Positions 12,320 to 27,081 of a DNA stretch of 64,000 bases are shown here, one piece after another. Under the pieces are notes generated by a model that was not told the DNA's origin, made no database searches, and worked only from the letters and a program-made list of their open reading frames with translations. The position numbers were made by a program, and so were the translations under genes. Location of the stretch: positions 2,760,501 to 2,824,500 of the forward strand of contig NC_037642.1 of NCBI RefSeq assembly GCF_003254395.2, in the 5' to 3' direction. The DNA comes from Apis mellifera. Its lineage: Eukaryota; Arthropoda; Insecta; Hymenoptera; Apidae. Numbering within the stretch: the stretch's first letter is position 1; each line of letters starts with the position of its first letter.

Positions 12320-14484
12320 TTAAACATGTAAAAAATTAACGACCATTTCCATTCTAAGTCACCTTTTATTTTGCAAACTAAGTCCTAGATATAATTAAAG
12401 TTTGAGTCTGATTTAATTAACATATAGGGCAGGTAGAGAGAGAATGCGTGTGTATATAATTTAATATGCAAAGACATTCTTTACTTTTTTGTTTAAATGA
12501 TAAATATTTAAATGAATGTATTGGCGGATAAATTGTTAAGAACGATAAAAAGTGTTTTTGATTGACTTTTTTTATTTCGTTATAAACTGACAAAGCACTA
12601 ACTTAGATTATCCAAAAAATAATTATTTGAAAAAATTTTTATTAAGTTTTATTGTTTTTATTAAATTATTACATCGTTTATAACAATGATGACCGTCAAT
12701 TATCAATATTGTTGATTATTTTTTAAAAATTCAAATATTAAATTATTATCACCGTATCGTGCAAAATACTTCCATGCGCTTCTGTACTTTATTTTAATGT
12801 TGTTATCTTAAACTTCTGTTTGACTTTTAATGTTATATTAGGAATTATTTAACACTTCTTATCGAGAAAATATATCTCTTACACTGCCTTTATAGAGCCA
12901 TGAACATATTGCTCAATTAATTCTTCCACTATAATATTTTCTTGTAGACTATTAATTGCACATGCTCTTTTCTATCTGTTTCAAATGTGATTTGTTACCA
13001 TACTTGACAATAAGGAAACGAAGGAAGAAGTCACGTTGTAGTCGAGATTTATAGATCGTTGTTTAATACAACATTTAAATGATTGAAACGTATCCATCCG
13101 GGAACTTATCATCAATTGATATTTTATGTAATAGTATTTGAAAGTTTCTGGCAGAATACGTGTTAAAATATTTAAATAAAAGGCACTTTAAAATATTTAT
13201 ATAGCTGAGATTTTCTCATGAAAGTATTGAATATTTCTAGTTTAATAATAAGTATAATGTCCTTAAACTGTACACATGTATACATACACACGCGTAATGA
13301 CACAGATATTTCTTCGTATTCTTAAAAATTTGTCCATTAAAAAAAATCCTAAACGTTTTTCGCATGCATGATTTTACGCGCAAACAAATACATTTTACTC
13401 CATAGATTCTTTAAATAACTTAAAGAATATTCCTTATTGATAAAGGATGGTACAAAGAGCAGGTTATAAGAGGACATTTGTTATTACCATGAAGATAATA
13501 TGATATTAGGTAATTTATCTGTTGCCTGTGTAATATTTGTAAATATGAACGAAAAATAGTACCTTCTTAGTGATACTACTTTTAAAGCACAAAAGTAATG
13601 GCGGCATAACCTAATGATGCGTTAAGCATATTGTGTGATATTGGTGGTGTTCTGAGCCAAACATGTATTGCAGAAAAAGACACTTTAACGTTTTAGGAAA
13701 ATCAATTATTTTCCATTGCTTCTAATAATAATTATCTATAATTTTAAAACTATTAAAAAATAAAAAAAAAAGAGGAGTAATATTTATACTAAATTTGTGC
13801 ATTCTTAATGCACTTCTAAGAAAACTTTTTGATGTATGCTAACAGCTTTTATTTAGTATCAGCTGAAAACTTTGAAAAATAGCAGAGTTAATTTGATTAT
13901 AAGTTTTCAAATATTTGAAAAATTAAAAAAAAGAAAACAGAAAAAAAGATTAATCTTTTGCTTTAATATAATTCAGTATTTCCAATAATCCCCGCTTATT
14001 AAAATTTCGAAAATGGCTTACATTCGTGCGAGAGATTAAAATAAAAATTTTATCTAGTATCATTATATAGATATAAAAAAAAAAGTGGAAAAATATGTGT
14101 GTGTATATATGTATATGTATATATATGTATATATATACACACATACACATATATAGATATACATATAAATATATATGTATATAAATAAAAAAAGAAACTG
14201 CTTACAATTGTAAGTAATTATAAAAAAAAATCATATGTATAAAAAGAAAAAAGAAATCTTAAAAAATACTTTTCAGTTCTAAATAATTAATAATTAATAA
14301 CTTGTGGTATATTGCTTAAGCACTAGTTAGGTAACAAAATAGGGAAATAGCTGCTCATATTTTTTACGGAGAGTAGAAGACTATTATCCCTTTTGTTCGA
14401 TGTAATTCTATTTTCTGCCCTAAATTTCCACAAAAGGGTATAATCATTCTTCGATAGACGCTTTTTTGAAAACTTATTCCAATC

Positions 14485-14521
<37 letters not shown>

Positions 14522-17500
14522 TTATTTGGGGAACAGGAACTTAAAAATTAATTGCTATATTCTGTTTTTCATTGCGTGATTATATTCTTTGTTAATAATA
14601 GTTTGAATTTTATTTGTTGCTTCATGGGACTTTCATAATTTTAAAACGCTTTCAATGCATATTTTTTATAAATCAAATATTTTGAAAATTTTTTAAGTTA
14701 ATTTTTTTCTTCGGCTTTCTTTTTTTTTTTTTTTTTTTTCATGATTTCTAATCGTTGGTGATAATTTGCACGGATCGATTTATCCGTCGTTTGACTGTAA
14801 TATTTCTATAAGAAATGGTCCATTAAGAATAGAGACTGTTCAAATAAATGAACATAAACAATGTTATCTCGAACGAAGAGAACGATACGCCTTCCTGTAG
14901 TTACTTAAAGATATAGTAATTTAAAAAATTCAAGAAAATAAAGTTCAATATAAAAAACATTTCGGTGACCTTTATAACAAATTCGCAAGCGCACTGTCGT
15001 TTATAAAATTTAGGGGATAAATTCGCACTGTTTTTTTTTATTCCATATCGAAAAATGATGAAATGTGAAAGTTTTTGGTTAAAGAAAAGATGATGAGTGT
15101 GATTATTAATTGAAGAGTGAGTGTAATGGTTATAAAGATTCGAAATGTTTTGAAGAATTCAATAGGATTTCTATTCTGGGATGTATTTGTATAACAAACA
15201 ACGAGTTTGTTACTCCTCATTGTTCTAGAAGTAATGGAAGAATTAATATTTCAAAGCGAAATGCTTTCTTGTACTTGAATCAAACAGTCGTTGAATGTAT
15301 AAAATAAACTGTACAATAGGTATTTTCCCTTAAAATTATGTTTCTATTAATTTCGTACCATTTTTTAAATTATTCCTTAAATTATCCTTTTTCTCATATG
15401 TCATAATCTTGAAATGATTAGTTTTTTTTTTTAATTTTGAATAATATTCGTTGATAAATTATCTCTTGCATCAAATTTTATTTTACTACAATAATATTAT
15501 AATAATACTATAATAAAAATTTAAAATAATATTAAAAATGATGAAATATGCGATTATTTTATTTAATACATTGATATATATATTTTTAGATTTCTTTATT
15601 AGATCTCATTCTTTTTTAGATTTCTTTATTAGAACAAGATAGCAAATATATGTATATTATATATGTATCTATCTTACATTATTATAAATATTATCAGAAT
15701 ATTTTTAATTTCTATAATATACTTTTTTTGTAGACTAATTATTTTTTGCGTATTTTTTTTATTACAAGGATTATAATATGAATATATTTGAAGATGAATA
15801 TATATTGTTTAAATAATATTTAGTAAGTACTAGGATGAGTCAGAATTACACAGAAAACATCTTTTTCTTCTGTGTTCAAGCAAACATTTACTCCAGTCAA
15901 TTCTTAGACATATGAACGTTTCTTTTGATTTTAATGTAAATCTTACATTTTAAATTTTCTAAAAAAAACATCGTTACACAATTTTTCTTCTACAATTTAA
16001 AGATTCAATCTCTAATTTTTCACGTATCTTCAATTTTTAATACTTGAGAGGTTTATCGTATAAGTAAAATACAAAATAGTAGTAACAAATTGTTAACTCT
16101 TATCACAATCGGAAAAAATTTTCATTTTGATACATTTGAATATTAAATTAATTAAAATTCACAAATATTACAATTTTATAATATATATATTTTGGATAAT
16201 TGTATTTATTCTTAATTATCAAATTATCAATTGTTATGCAATAGAAAGATATTTATCAAATATCTGTAATTTCTAAAAATCTTGATTGATTTTGAAAAAC
16301 ATTTCTTTTATAAGCAGTCTTCCTTTTTATTATACTATTCAATTCAACTATTAACATAAAAATTAAATTTTAAAATTTAAACCTTATACGTATTATTTAC
16401 ACGATGTTCGGTACGTGATATGTAAAGTTAATATCGCAATTAGAATAATTTATTATTATAATTGCCAGTGTAACCTATGTTTCGCATAAAGGATCACGAT
16501 CGAACGAGTGTCGTATAATGCGTCATGTTAGAAATCGTGAAGTTCCTTGAATTAAAGTTTCTGACGTCTTTAATTTCTTTTTTTTCATTTTGTACGTCCT
16601 TCGTTAATAATTTAAATACTTTTTTTGCATTTTTTAATCTTTTTATCTACGTTATAATTCTATAAATATCGTAATTTTTTCATCTTTCATGAAAATACTT
16701 TGAATCTTATTCTTTTTTTTTTTTTTTTTAAATCATTTGAAAACAATATTCGTATTTGTATATTATAAAATTGTTAAAAAAATATTTTCTTTTTCCGTTT
16801 TTTTAACTGATATTATTTTCGGTTAATTATTCGAATTTATCAAAACATTAATATTAATAAATATATTTTACAAATTTTATAGTGAAATAAAAAAAATGTA
16901 TTATGTAATTTTAAAAATATCAATTCAAAATAAATACATATAAATTTTTTATCAAAATTGAAAAAAAAGAAATTCAAGAAGAAAATAAGAAAAATATATA
17001 GCTGATTCATAAGTATATATATTTTATATTGCTTTTTTTTTATTTTTTTCATATGAAAATAAATGACATCATTTTATATTCTTTAAGAAAAATAAAAAAA
17101 TACATTAATTAAATGGTGATGTATGAATAAAAATGATGATTCATAAAATAAAAAGTCAACTAGTTAAAAATTTTTTACTTATAATCATTATTACCATTAT
17201 TATGATTATTATACTTGTTCATCCTAATGAAAATTTATATCGTAATATATATTCTTCGAGAATATTTTTCATTAAAGACATTCTTTTCAATAATTATTTC
17301 TAAATGAATCACTGTTGATTCAAATCCGGAATTACAGAATACGTTCCATGTTTTATAAATTTATTCTGATATTATTTCCTTCAAATTGTTTCAATATCAT
17401 GTTATTTTTATTTAGTAATATTTATTGTTTAATATAATATTTTTTCATCTATTCCAGGAAATATCCTGACAACAAATTCCTCTCTTTGAGAGTGAATAAA

Positions 17501-19360
17501 AAATTCTAATATTATTATCATACATTTCGCGTTTCTGTTTATCCAATTTCTGACAGTGTTCGTTGAATGAAAGTTCTAGAAATAAATACATAAAAACATT
17601 TATGACAGAATTATTTAAATGATTGAATTAACATAGGATAAGATTATCGAATAGATAAAATAATTTTCATAGCAATGAAATTCAAAATAAATAAATATTT
17701 ATAGAAAAATAAAAAATAATTTATCTTGTTTTTTTAGAAATGAAATCTGTTTTCTAATTCTATTGGACAAAAAAGATTGGTTTGTATAATTTATTTTCAG
17801 TTTATTTGTTGAAGAGAAAAATAACTTTGACTCAGAATTAGATTAGCATGTTTTTAAATACAAATTATTTTTATAACGCGTGTTTTTATTTGTTATAATA
17901 TTTTTATATTAATAATTTTTAATACTTTTATTAAATTCATAATATTTTAATTTTATAATATTTGATGTTTTCAAATTAATTTTTACTGTTTTATTTTAAC
18001 AGAAAATTATTTTAAGATGTTACATAAGATTTATTATACATTATATATTGTACAAATGTATTCTAAGATATAACTAATAATTTTAATAACAAATTTTTTA
18101 AACAGTTATAATTTAGTTTAATTATTCACACTTAATTTAAAATAAACAACGTGAAAAATAAAGCTAAGAAAGCAAGATTACCTTTCAATTTAATGCGTAA
18201 TCACATAAAATCATGATTTTTATTTTCAAATCTAGTTTTAAGCATAATAAACAGATTAACTAGAAGTTGAAGAGCAAGTTTTTATGAATACTTTTTACGT
18301 GCGGTTATTATACCGTGAATAAAATATAAATTAAAAAAATATATATGTAATAAAAATATCATAATATGAATTAATATTAAAATTACTAATTTTTTTAAAC
18401 ATATTTAAATTTATCTAATTGAACTTGTGTTACACTAGATATTACGTAATTAATCATCATTTTCGCATAATGTAATCTTACTCGGTGATATAAGAAAAAA
18501 AATATAAAATTTCTTAACTTTTTTTTCTTCATTCTTGTTAAAGATTTAATTAAATAAAAGACTGAACGCAATATCGAAATCAAATTAACATATTATTCGA
18601 ATATTTTGTTTCTCAATGTGACGGAAGAAAATAGAAATAAAAAGACTTTTAATGTTCTTCTTACGTTCTCTTATATTCTTTCGTTATGTTAAGTATACAT
18701 TTTTAATTATTATGATCTTCCAACAATCGTCATAAAAAAAAAAAAATGGTAGAATATATAAGTTTAAAATTAAATATTAAATATGTTAAAAAAAGAATAA
18801 ATTATTATAAATTATTAATACATTGCAAAAAAAAAAAACAAATAAATCCTATATTCTTAATAAAATAAAATTTTCTTGCATCTTATTATTGAAGAGAATT
18901 TTTTATAACTACGATTAATTAATACGTCATATTTAAATAAAAATAAAAATATTCATATATTCATATTCATATTCTATTCTCATCTACTCGTCTTTTTATT
19001 TGTTCAAAATATTTGATATTAAGTTCAATAATAAAAAAACAAAATATCATTGTTTCACGCTATTTCCTCTTATCCAATTATATCAATTTCCTATAAGAAA
19101 AAAAAGAAAAACACTAATATATTTTTCGCATGAATGGAAACTAGAAGTAAATACACAGCTACAATGTTACATTGATCAATCAATGTACGATAAAAATTCA
19201 TTAAAGTGAATAATAATAAAAAGTCAAATATTTCCAGAAGTTCGAATAAAACGAAGGTAAAAGTACAGTATGAGTATTCCAGGTAGAGTTCGGTCGTCAT
19301 TGTTCCCACCTTCGACCATTATGGACCTCCACGATTAATCCTACCACCAGTAAGCGGACA
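12320..19360. other. AT-rich gene-free region (Ada2b 3' UTR then intergenic)
   Basis: Seven kilobases hold no gene I can support. The proximal part to roughly 15 kb may be a long Ada2b 3' UTR. It includes a TATG/TACA microsatellite at about 14098-14185, T runs at 14487-14515 and about 14720-14740, and a close direct repeat (tttttagatttctttatta) near 15585 and 15614. All ORFs are short, AT-driven and without family features. A conserved non-coding RNA cannot be excluded by eye. Confidence 0.55.
14098..14185. repeat. TATG/TATA/CACA microsatellite
   Basis: Alternating purine-pyrimidine sequence of gt, at and ac steps contains a mirror-like gtgtgtat...atacacac arrangement. It is likely intergenic or in the far 3' UTR of Ada2b. 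Confidence 0.85.
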
Positions 19361-19368
19361 TATATAAG
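19361..19368 (+). promoter_or_regulatory. TATA box of chemosensory protein gene (CSP3-like)
   Basis: TATATAAG lies about 30 bp upstream of the expected start of a short leader exon. That leader ends at the donor cag|gtgagt (19425|19426), and its intron ends at tag|caatc before 19802. The same octamer stands at the TATA position of the second CSP gene. Confidence 0.7.
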
Positions 19369-19806
19369 TGCCATGAGCCAGAGGACTTTTACAATCGTAC
19401 AACTAATAGCAGCTAACACGTCCAGGTGAGTGTTTCGCGCGTCTACAAAGTATGAATTACTTCATAAATTCTTTAATTGTTTTTGAATATCGATTAATTA
19501 TATATCGATAAATATTGTTTTGAATATCAAATGTGAGGATTCATCATTTTTAATATTAGATTATCGTGTATTAATCGGTGTTTAATTATGTTATATAAAT
19601 TTTAATCTTGCGTTAGATTTTTCAGAAGTAATTTTAAAATATAAATTTAGTTTATTCTCGAATTTATTATGTGTTCTTTTTTTATATTAAATTTTCAAAT
19701 GGTGTTTCAGGAAAAAATAGTTTTTATTTTTTAATGTTTGGATGCCTCGATTTGGATTTATAAAAGTGTTTTTTAATCGTAACTCTTAATTTCTCTAATA
19801 GCAATC

Positions 19807-20652
19807 ATGAAGGTCTCAATAATTTGTTTGGTCCTTATGGCGGCCATTGTCCTTGTGGCTGCTCGTCCAGACGAATCTTATACATCTAAATTTGACAATA
19901 TTAATGTGGACGAAATTCTGCATAGTGATCGTTTGTTGAACAATTACTTCAAGTGTTTGATGGATGAAGGAAGATGCACAGCAGAAGGAAATGAACTCAA
20001 ACGTACGTATAACAAAATCTTATTTATTTTATAAAAAAAAAATTGTATTTAACAAAATTATAAGTTTGAAATTTCTTAGAAATTTATATTATATTTCTAA
20101 CTCTTTTAATTTACAATTTTATTTGATCAATTTTATCGATATTATTTATTTCAAATAATTATAGATTATTGCAAATAAATCATTTGGTATTAGCTTGACG
20201 ATGTAATAATAAATAATACAATATGATAATGATAAATTTTAATATATAATAATAAAATTTAGAAAAAAAGATACGAATGTATCAATTTTCAAAGTCATAC
20301 ATAGTAAATTATAAAGATTATGCAAGATTAAAACGTAACAGAGTTTTTTGTATAAGAACATAGTAAAGTATACTATAATTTATTAATGTGTTAATCTCAT
20401 ATTTTGATATTACTTTTAATTTTATTCCTCTCTAATTAATAATTTCATCTTTTAGGAGTCTTGCCTGACGCTCTGGCCACCGATTGCAAAAAATGCACTG
20501 ACAAGCAACGAGAGGTGATCAAGAAAGTGATCAAGTTCTTGGTCGAGAATAAACCAGAATTGTGGGATTCCCTTGCCAACAAATACGACCCAGACAAGAA
20601 GTACAGAGTCAAATTCGAGGAAGAAGCGAAGAAGCTCGGCATTAATGTTTAA
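19807..20652 (+). CDS. CSP3: Chemosensory protein, CSP3/ASP3c-like
   Basis: Two coding exons, 19807-20002 and 20456-20652, encode 130 aa. CSPs are small secreted alpha-helical carriers of hydrophobic ligands, found in antennal lymph and other tissues. Residues 1 to about 20 are a signal peptide (MKVSIICLVLMAAIVLVAA), and the predicted mature start is DESYTSKFDN. The four diagnostic cysteines are spaced C-x6-C-x18-C-x2-C. The intron interrupts the codon one base after the conserved lysine of ELK, the family's fixed position. The mature N-terminus resembles the honey bee brood-pheromone carrier ASP3c (CSP3) as I remember it, so the number is from memory and less certain than the family. A non-coding leader exon precedes it, and AATAAA at 20805-20810 is a likely poly(A) signal; another copy sits four bases after the stop codon. 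Confidence 0.95.
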
Positions 20653-22163
20653 TTCAATAAATTGAGAATCATCATTGAAGATTCATTTATAAAATTATTC
20701 GAAATCTTGATATATATGTAGACGATATAATAAGCAGTTGTAGTAAATATTGAAAGAAGCGGAAAACAATCTCGACGTGACAATTAGTGTAAGTTTATAA
20801 CAGGAATAAAATCGTCTTTTGTGAATTAATTAACTGTTTGTTTTTGAAAAAAAAAAAAAAAAAAAAAATATTCCAACGAGGGGATCAGTTGACCAGACGT
20901 GATAAAAATTTTAAGTTCGTTTTCCTGTTTTCAATTTCATGCACGAAAAAAAAAAAAAAAAAAAAAAAGAACATTATCTCGTACGATTTCGTATTCATCG
21001 TGCGATATATGGTCATCCATCGTATCATTTTCGAACCGGTAAGAAATATCGAACGACGACTGATTATATAATTTTTGAAAGCGATCTTTTAGTAATTTTA
21101 ATAATTCAGCCTCGATCGATATGATGTTCTCTATAATTTTCCTCGTGTCTAATGTTTATTGACAGAAGAAGTCTCATTACAAAGTATTTACAAAGTAAGT
21201 TATCATAGCATTAAAATAGGTAATTTAATTTTTTTTTTCAAACGATCAGATAATTTTTTTATCACAATATTTTTTGTCATATATAATTAAATGATTGGAA
21301 TTTTGATTTGCATACAGATGATATTTATTAGAATAAAATTAAGGTAATTATATTTTACAATAATATTAACTGATTTTTGATGAAACCATAAAAATATTCT
21401 TAAAAATAGTGACATCTTGCAATTTAAATGTAGAGAGAAATCTTCATTTTTTTGTATCTCATTTTCAATATTCATATTTTTTTTTTTTTATCAATTTTAT
21501 TTTCTACAAAAACTTTCCCTTATAAATCGTTAATCGTATTATGCAATACTGTATTTGAATAGTATACACGAATATCGTGTATTTCCTTTTCAAAGTTTAA
21601 ACTTTCTCCCGTAGCCAAAGCAAAGTTCAATATTTCATTATTCAGCGATAAATTTAATCTCCATAATTCTCAATTGCCATAATTAACCGCTATTGGAAGT
21701 CAAAATTTTTGTCAAAATGGAAAATAATTGAAAATAGAAGAAGAGGAATAGTAGAAGATCGTTAATTCATTTGTCAAAAAAAAAAGAAAAACAGCAATTT
21801 ATCTTTGAAATAAGATTATCCAATAGAAAAAAAATCTTCCCTCCTACACACTGAAAGTTACGAAATACGAATTTTTGTTCCACGATATTTGTATTTGTCA
21901 AAAACAAATCCTATTGAAATTCCTCGATTATAGAGACAAGACATTTGACTCTGATAATTAACAAGAACTTTGGAGAAGGTGAAAGTAAAGTAAGGACTCG
22001 AATATATGTCAAGGATTTCTTCTCTAACCAATAAGACGACCATACGTCGTGTCGTACACATGAGTTGCACAAATTGATTACGCAGAATATTGGAAGTTGA
22101 ACTTTTCCACGCAAAATAAAAGAAAAAAAAAAAGAAAAAAAGAAAAAAAAAAAAATACCAAGA
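20653..22163. other. Intergenic AT-rich DNA with A-runs
   Basis: This stretch holds the CSP3 3' UTR (AATAAA at 20656 and 20805), then two long A tracts near 20847-20868 and 20945-20969. The remainder is unremarkable up to an A-rich stretch just before the DCST1 start codon. No gene is supported. Confidence 0.6.
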
Positions 22164-25100
22164 ATGGAGAATGTAACGATTATCGGTCTCCGAGTGGAGA
22201 AATTCAAGAAGGATTTTTTCAAGTATTACCAAGAACATTTCCCAACTTTGTTTGACATTACTTTCGACCCGATAGGCACTCACAAGACGTCACGTGCCAT
22301 AATCGGCTTCTTTCTTGGCTTTTTTATGGGTGTTCTTTTGTACGAACTCATTATCGTTGATTTACAATTCGACGCGTATACTACCGTGTGTCTCGGTGGT
22401 ATTCTAATTTTGATGCTATCGATTGGATGTGCTCTTTCGATTCAGGTGATTATTTATAATTATGTTCAGTTTTCAGTTTGAAAAATAAAAAATTTGATCA
22501 ATGTTGTTCTAATGTAAAACTAAACTAAAAAGATCTGTTAAAATATTTAATTTAAGGAGAGGAAAATTTTAATAATAAGGAATTAATTAAATTTTATTTT
22601 TACTTTCATCACTATAAACGCGAAAATCGTGAAAGCTCTAATGTGGAAATAAAATTTTTAATTTTTATTATTGAATTTAAATATTAATATTAGATATTTA
22701 TTAAGTATAATTTATTTATATTTATTTATTTACTAAAATGAAATACATAAAATGATTTATATAACGATTATTTTGTGCCTTAACTCTTTTCTTATTATTA
22801 TTAGATGACAAAAAAAATATTTGGGGAAAAAGGTAAACAGAAAATGGAGAAAGTGCATACAAGGTATATTATAATATTCTTGAGACAACTTTAGAGGATT
22901 CGAAACGAATTAAAAATTTATATGTAAAAATATCGGATAAGAATTATTTATTTCTTAAATTATAAACGATCTAATTTTGCATTAAAAATTAATGGAAGAA
23001 ACGGAGCTTGAAACAAATAGCAAGATCATTTCGTGTATTATGTGTTTAAACATTTTAAATTAAATTAATTAGAAAATTCTAAATGCGTGAATGATGAATT
23101 TTTTTATTTAATTTTTTTTTAACAATATCTATAGCAAACATTATTTTTCCTAATAAATATTTTGTTTGTTAAACACAAGACTAATTTATGTAACATTAAA
23201 ATAGTGAATTCAATTTCATTTTTGAAATTAAACAATCACAATTATTTTTCTTTTTTTCCTTTTTGCATAAAAGATACAAATTTTTGTATCATTTTGTATT
23301 TTTATAAAGAAAAATTCAAATTGGAAAATTAAATTAAATTATATTAAAGATAGAGTTTTGTCGCGAAAATATTTATTTCTTATGCAATTGTGATTAGTGT
23401 ATATGATTCTATGAAATTGATATTATAAGTGTTGCAATAACGTGTTTTATAAGATATTCTAATGATTTGCTCGCTTATTTTATTATTAGCACGCATTAAA
23501 ATGTGTTAAACACAATAACAAACATTTAGCAATGTTGTTATATAACTTGCATATTATTCATCAGTCGATTCAATTACGATTAAATGTATCACATGTATTT
23601 TTAATATTTGATTAATATATTAATGACTGATATTTATATGCAAAATATTTTTCCATATTTTATATATTATTCTATGCATATAATTTTATCCATGACATGA
23701 TAAATAAAAAGAAATTTATAATAAACGAAAGAGATAGGAATTAAAAATTTATTTCAATTCATTTTTAATGATCTATTCAATCAAATTAAATTTTATAAGA
23801 ATATTATTGAATATTTAAAAATATAATATAGAATAATTTATATAAGATAATATATATATACATAAAAATTATTATTTTTATTATAACAGGTGAGATGTAT
23901 TTGCATTTTAACGATTCCAACATTTTTTGGCCGAGCTGGACGAAGTGTATTACGAGCATTGATTTTCGGATACGTAATTGCTGGGCCATTGTTTAATTTG
24001 TTGTTTAACACTAAGGAAGTAATAAGAACGTTTGGATGCACGTCACAACTTACATACAATCTTACCAAGACAAGATTCGATTTAATGTTCAAACCATTTC
24101 AACAGGTACATTACATATACTTATATAACATGTTTACTCACATTCATTATTATTCTGAATACTCTGATTTAACGATACAAATAATGTAATTTATTTATGA
24201 TTATTAGAAATGGTAAATAATAAAAAATTAATAACTAAAAATAATATTAGATAATTGATAATAATTTGGTAAACATAACACTTTATCAATATTAATAATA
24301 TCTAATAAAAAAATCAGACCATATATATTTAATCTCATTGCTTCGTTTATATCTTTGTTTAATGAAATTCACTAATTATCATTATCTTTGTTTAAAAGGC
24401 AATCCATGCTATGAAAGCGGATGCAAACGAGATAAAGGACACCCTCTCTTCGATCAGGGATTTGATGAGCCCAGTTGTCGAAGAGATAGAAGGGGAAGAA
24501 GAAATGATACGGTTGAAGGAGGAGAACGATTATCTGGACGAATTGCAGGGTGACTCAAAAAGAAGCAAAGAAATGGAGGAGAAGCACGAGAAGAAGGTTG
24601 AAAGTGCCAAGTCGGAAGGCGAAGTGTACGAAGCTAAGTATAAGAAGAAAATTGAAGCTCGATGCGAAGAGCAACTTAGCCGGGGTGCACAAAGATGTAG
24701 GTGTGTTTAAAAATTTCTATGTAATTGTGATAATAATCCTCTTATTGTTTCCAACGATATTGTCTAAATTTAATAAATTTAATAAAATTAGAATATATAT
24801 TAACATAAAATTTATATTTTTTTCAGGGACATGTTTGGCACCGCTTATGACAAATGTTACGAGAAAGTGTCTCTATTTGTTGCTTGGCTCATATGTTGGC
24901 CAATGAAGCTGACTTTCGTCTGCAATCTGGTCCAAGCATTGGGCGGTTCTAGTATATGTGATCCTGAGGGAAAAGTCGATAGTGGTATCGGCGAGGGATA
25001 CGTCGCTTTAAAAAGTACGTATTTAAATCTTTTAACTTTCTTATTAATATCTCATAAAAATTGAATACATTCGTTAATTTTTCTTTTAAACATTTCGATA

Positions 25101-27081
25101 TAATTTATTTCGAAAATTAACAAATTTTTGAAGAAAAATTTGAAACTCTTTTTTTTTTCATAGGATTAAAATTCTATTGAATAATGTATGTGTTCCAAGT
25201 TCAAAGTTCGAAAATAATTAGTGTGGAAAATAAATTTAAAAATGTTCACGATTCGTTCTGTCCATTTTTAAAAAAGATATACCTCATTCATTGTTTTCTT
25301 CAAAAATTTTTCACCTTTTCTGTGACATTCCAATTCATCAATCAATCATTTCTCAACATATCTGTAAGATATTGATTGATATTGGCATTAAAAAAAGATT
25401 TATAAAAACCATAATGAATAACGACAGTGTCTGACAGTGATTATAAATGGTTATTACGGATATGATTGAACCTGAGATTTAAATTCAACAATTAATCAAC
25501 ATAGTTGTCAAAAAATTATGCACGCGGAACGAATAAAAATAAAAAATTGAGAATAAAATCAATTTGATCAAATAACGAATGACGAAGAAGGAAATTTTTC
25601 TTTTTTTTTTTTATTTTATTAAGTAAGTACCTTTCTCTTCCTCCTTTACTCGTTGCCCGTGTCGATTGCACTTGTGAATCACAGCTTTGTGAATCTCGAT
25701 TTCCTATGTTAAAGTTCAACGGGACGATCATTCTTCAAAGGTGCCCGAGACGAATTCAGCAGGAGCCTGAAAGATGCGAAACTCCAATACAAAGTGAAAG
25801 TGCCACCGGTGATTTTGGATCTTCAGGATACCGAGGACGCTGCCAAAGCTGTGGTACACGAGTTCTCTGTACGAAGGAAATTTTTCAAGTCCGTGATGAC
25901 CCTCATAAAGAGATGCTTGTCGTTTATATTCCTGAAGATCATTCTCGACGCTCTCAGTTACAATGACAAATATTTATCAGATATCGAATTCGACAACGTC
26001 TACGTGACGACTTATTTCCGTAGAATAGACGCGAGAAGGAAATTACGCGGCAGTTTGACTTTGTTGCCGTTCAAGAAACTCGAGAAGAGGAAGTTCATCG
26101 ACCCCTATCATCCTATACCGACCAAAATCGAAGGATTTCACTTGGTGGGTCAACTCGTTAAACTTCTTCTTGAGTTCATCATCGTCACCATTTTCGTGAT
26201 CCTCGACTGGCTGTTCTACGAAGTGTTGGATATAATCAGAAGGCACGCTTACATGGAATACACCCAGGTAAAATCTTCAGAGAAAAGATCTTAATTAAGA
26301 TTAAATGTGGAGGAGATGGATCTTCTCTCTTCCCTTAATTCAAGTATGAAATACTTTAAATTTTTATCCACGTGTGAATCAAAGATAACGCAACAACAAT
26401 TTCTCTAACGTGTTATTTCCTCTTTTCTTTCAGAGAGGCCACCACGATCTGAACCTAGAAATCCGGGGTACAGGAGTGATCGCGTCGTTGATTAGAAGCG
26501 CGGTCCGCGGTTTCAACGTGAAGAAACGGGTGAAAACCGTAGTGACGAACAAGGCTTGCCTGCCGCAGCCCACCAAACTTCCAGGCTACGTAATATTCAA
26601 GATATACGGCACCTTCTTCCTCGTCTTCCTGCTCATCTTCGGCTCCATCTACACGCAGAGGATGCGTCGCGGCATATGCTCGTTCTTTTATCGAAGAAGG
26701 GAGAAGAGGCGGGTGTTGTACCTGTACAACGAGACGCTACGTCGCAGGCTCATGCACGCCAAGTTCATGAAGGCCAAGGTGAGGAACATGGCCAGAACGC
26801 GGCGTTTGGAGTACGAGATTGATTTCTGGCTGGCGCTCAGGCTCAAGTGGCCGAAGCGTTTCGGATGGTTGAGATACTTCGAATGCGCGAGGGAGAGGTG
26901 TTTGATCTGCGAGGATCCGGAGCCAAGGAAAGGGCCAAGGTATCGGCCGTGCCCCAACCCCAGTTGCCCATTCCTCTATTGCGAAGAATGTTGGAGGGAT
27001 GTAGGGAGGATTTGCTACGCTTGCGCCGATATCTCCGACACTGAGACGGAAGAATACGACACTCAACGCAGCGATTTCTAG
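22164..27081 (+). CDS. DC-STAMP domain protein 1 (DCST1/sneaky family)
   Basis: Six exons, 22164-22445, 23890-24105, 24399-24700, 24827-25014, 25741-26267 and 26434-27081, join in frame to 720 aa, close to the family's ~700. The family comprises vertebrate DCST1/2, Drosophila sneaky and nematode SPE-42/SPE-49, membrane proteins of sperm needed at fertilization. Two N-terminal membrane helices (about residues 46-68 and 71-93) are followed by VRCICIL...GRAGRSVLRA, typical of the family, and a hydrophobic segment near 120-136. Exon 3 encodes a charged, probably coiled-coil segment. Further helices (GQLVKLLLEFIIVTIFVILD and YVIFKIYGTFFLVFLLIFG) lead to a C-terminal cysteine-rich RING-like module CLIC...CPNPSC...CEECW...CYAC from about residue 660. 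The exon 5 acceptor (caaag|gtgcc at 25740|25741) was chosen because it alone keeps the phase. The last two exons are far more G+C-rich than the first ones. Confidence 0.88.

Noticed and set aside
22805..22833. Possible mini-exon in DCST1 intron 1 (tag|atgacaaaa...aaaag|gtaaac)
   Set aside because: Including it would shift the frame. Direct joining of 22445 to 23890 gives SIQ-VRCICIL, which fits the family.
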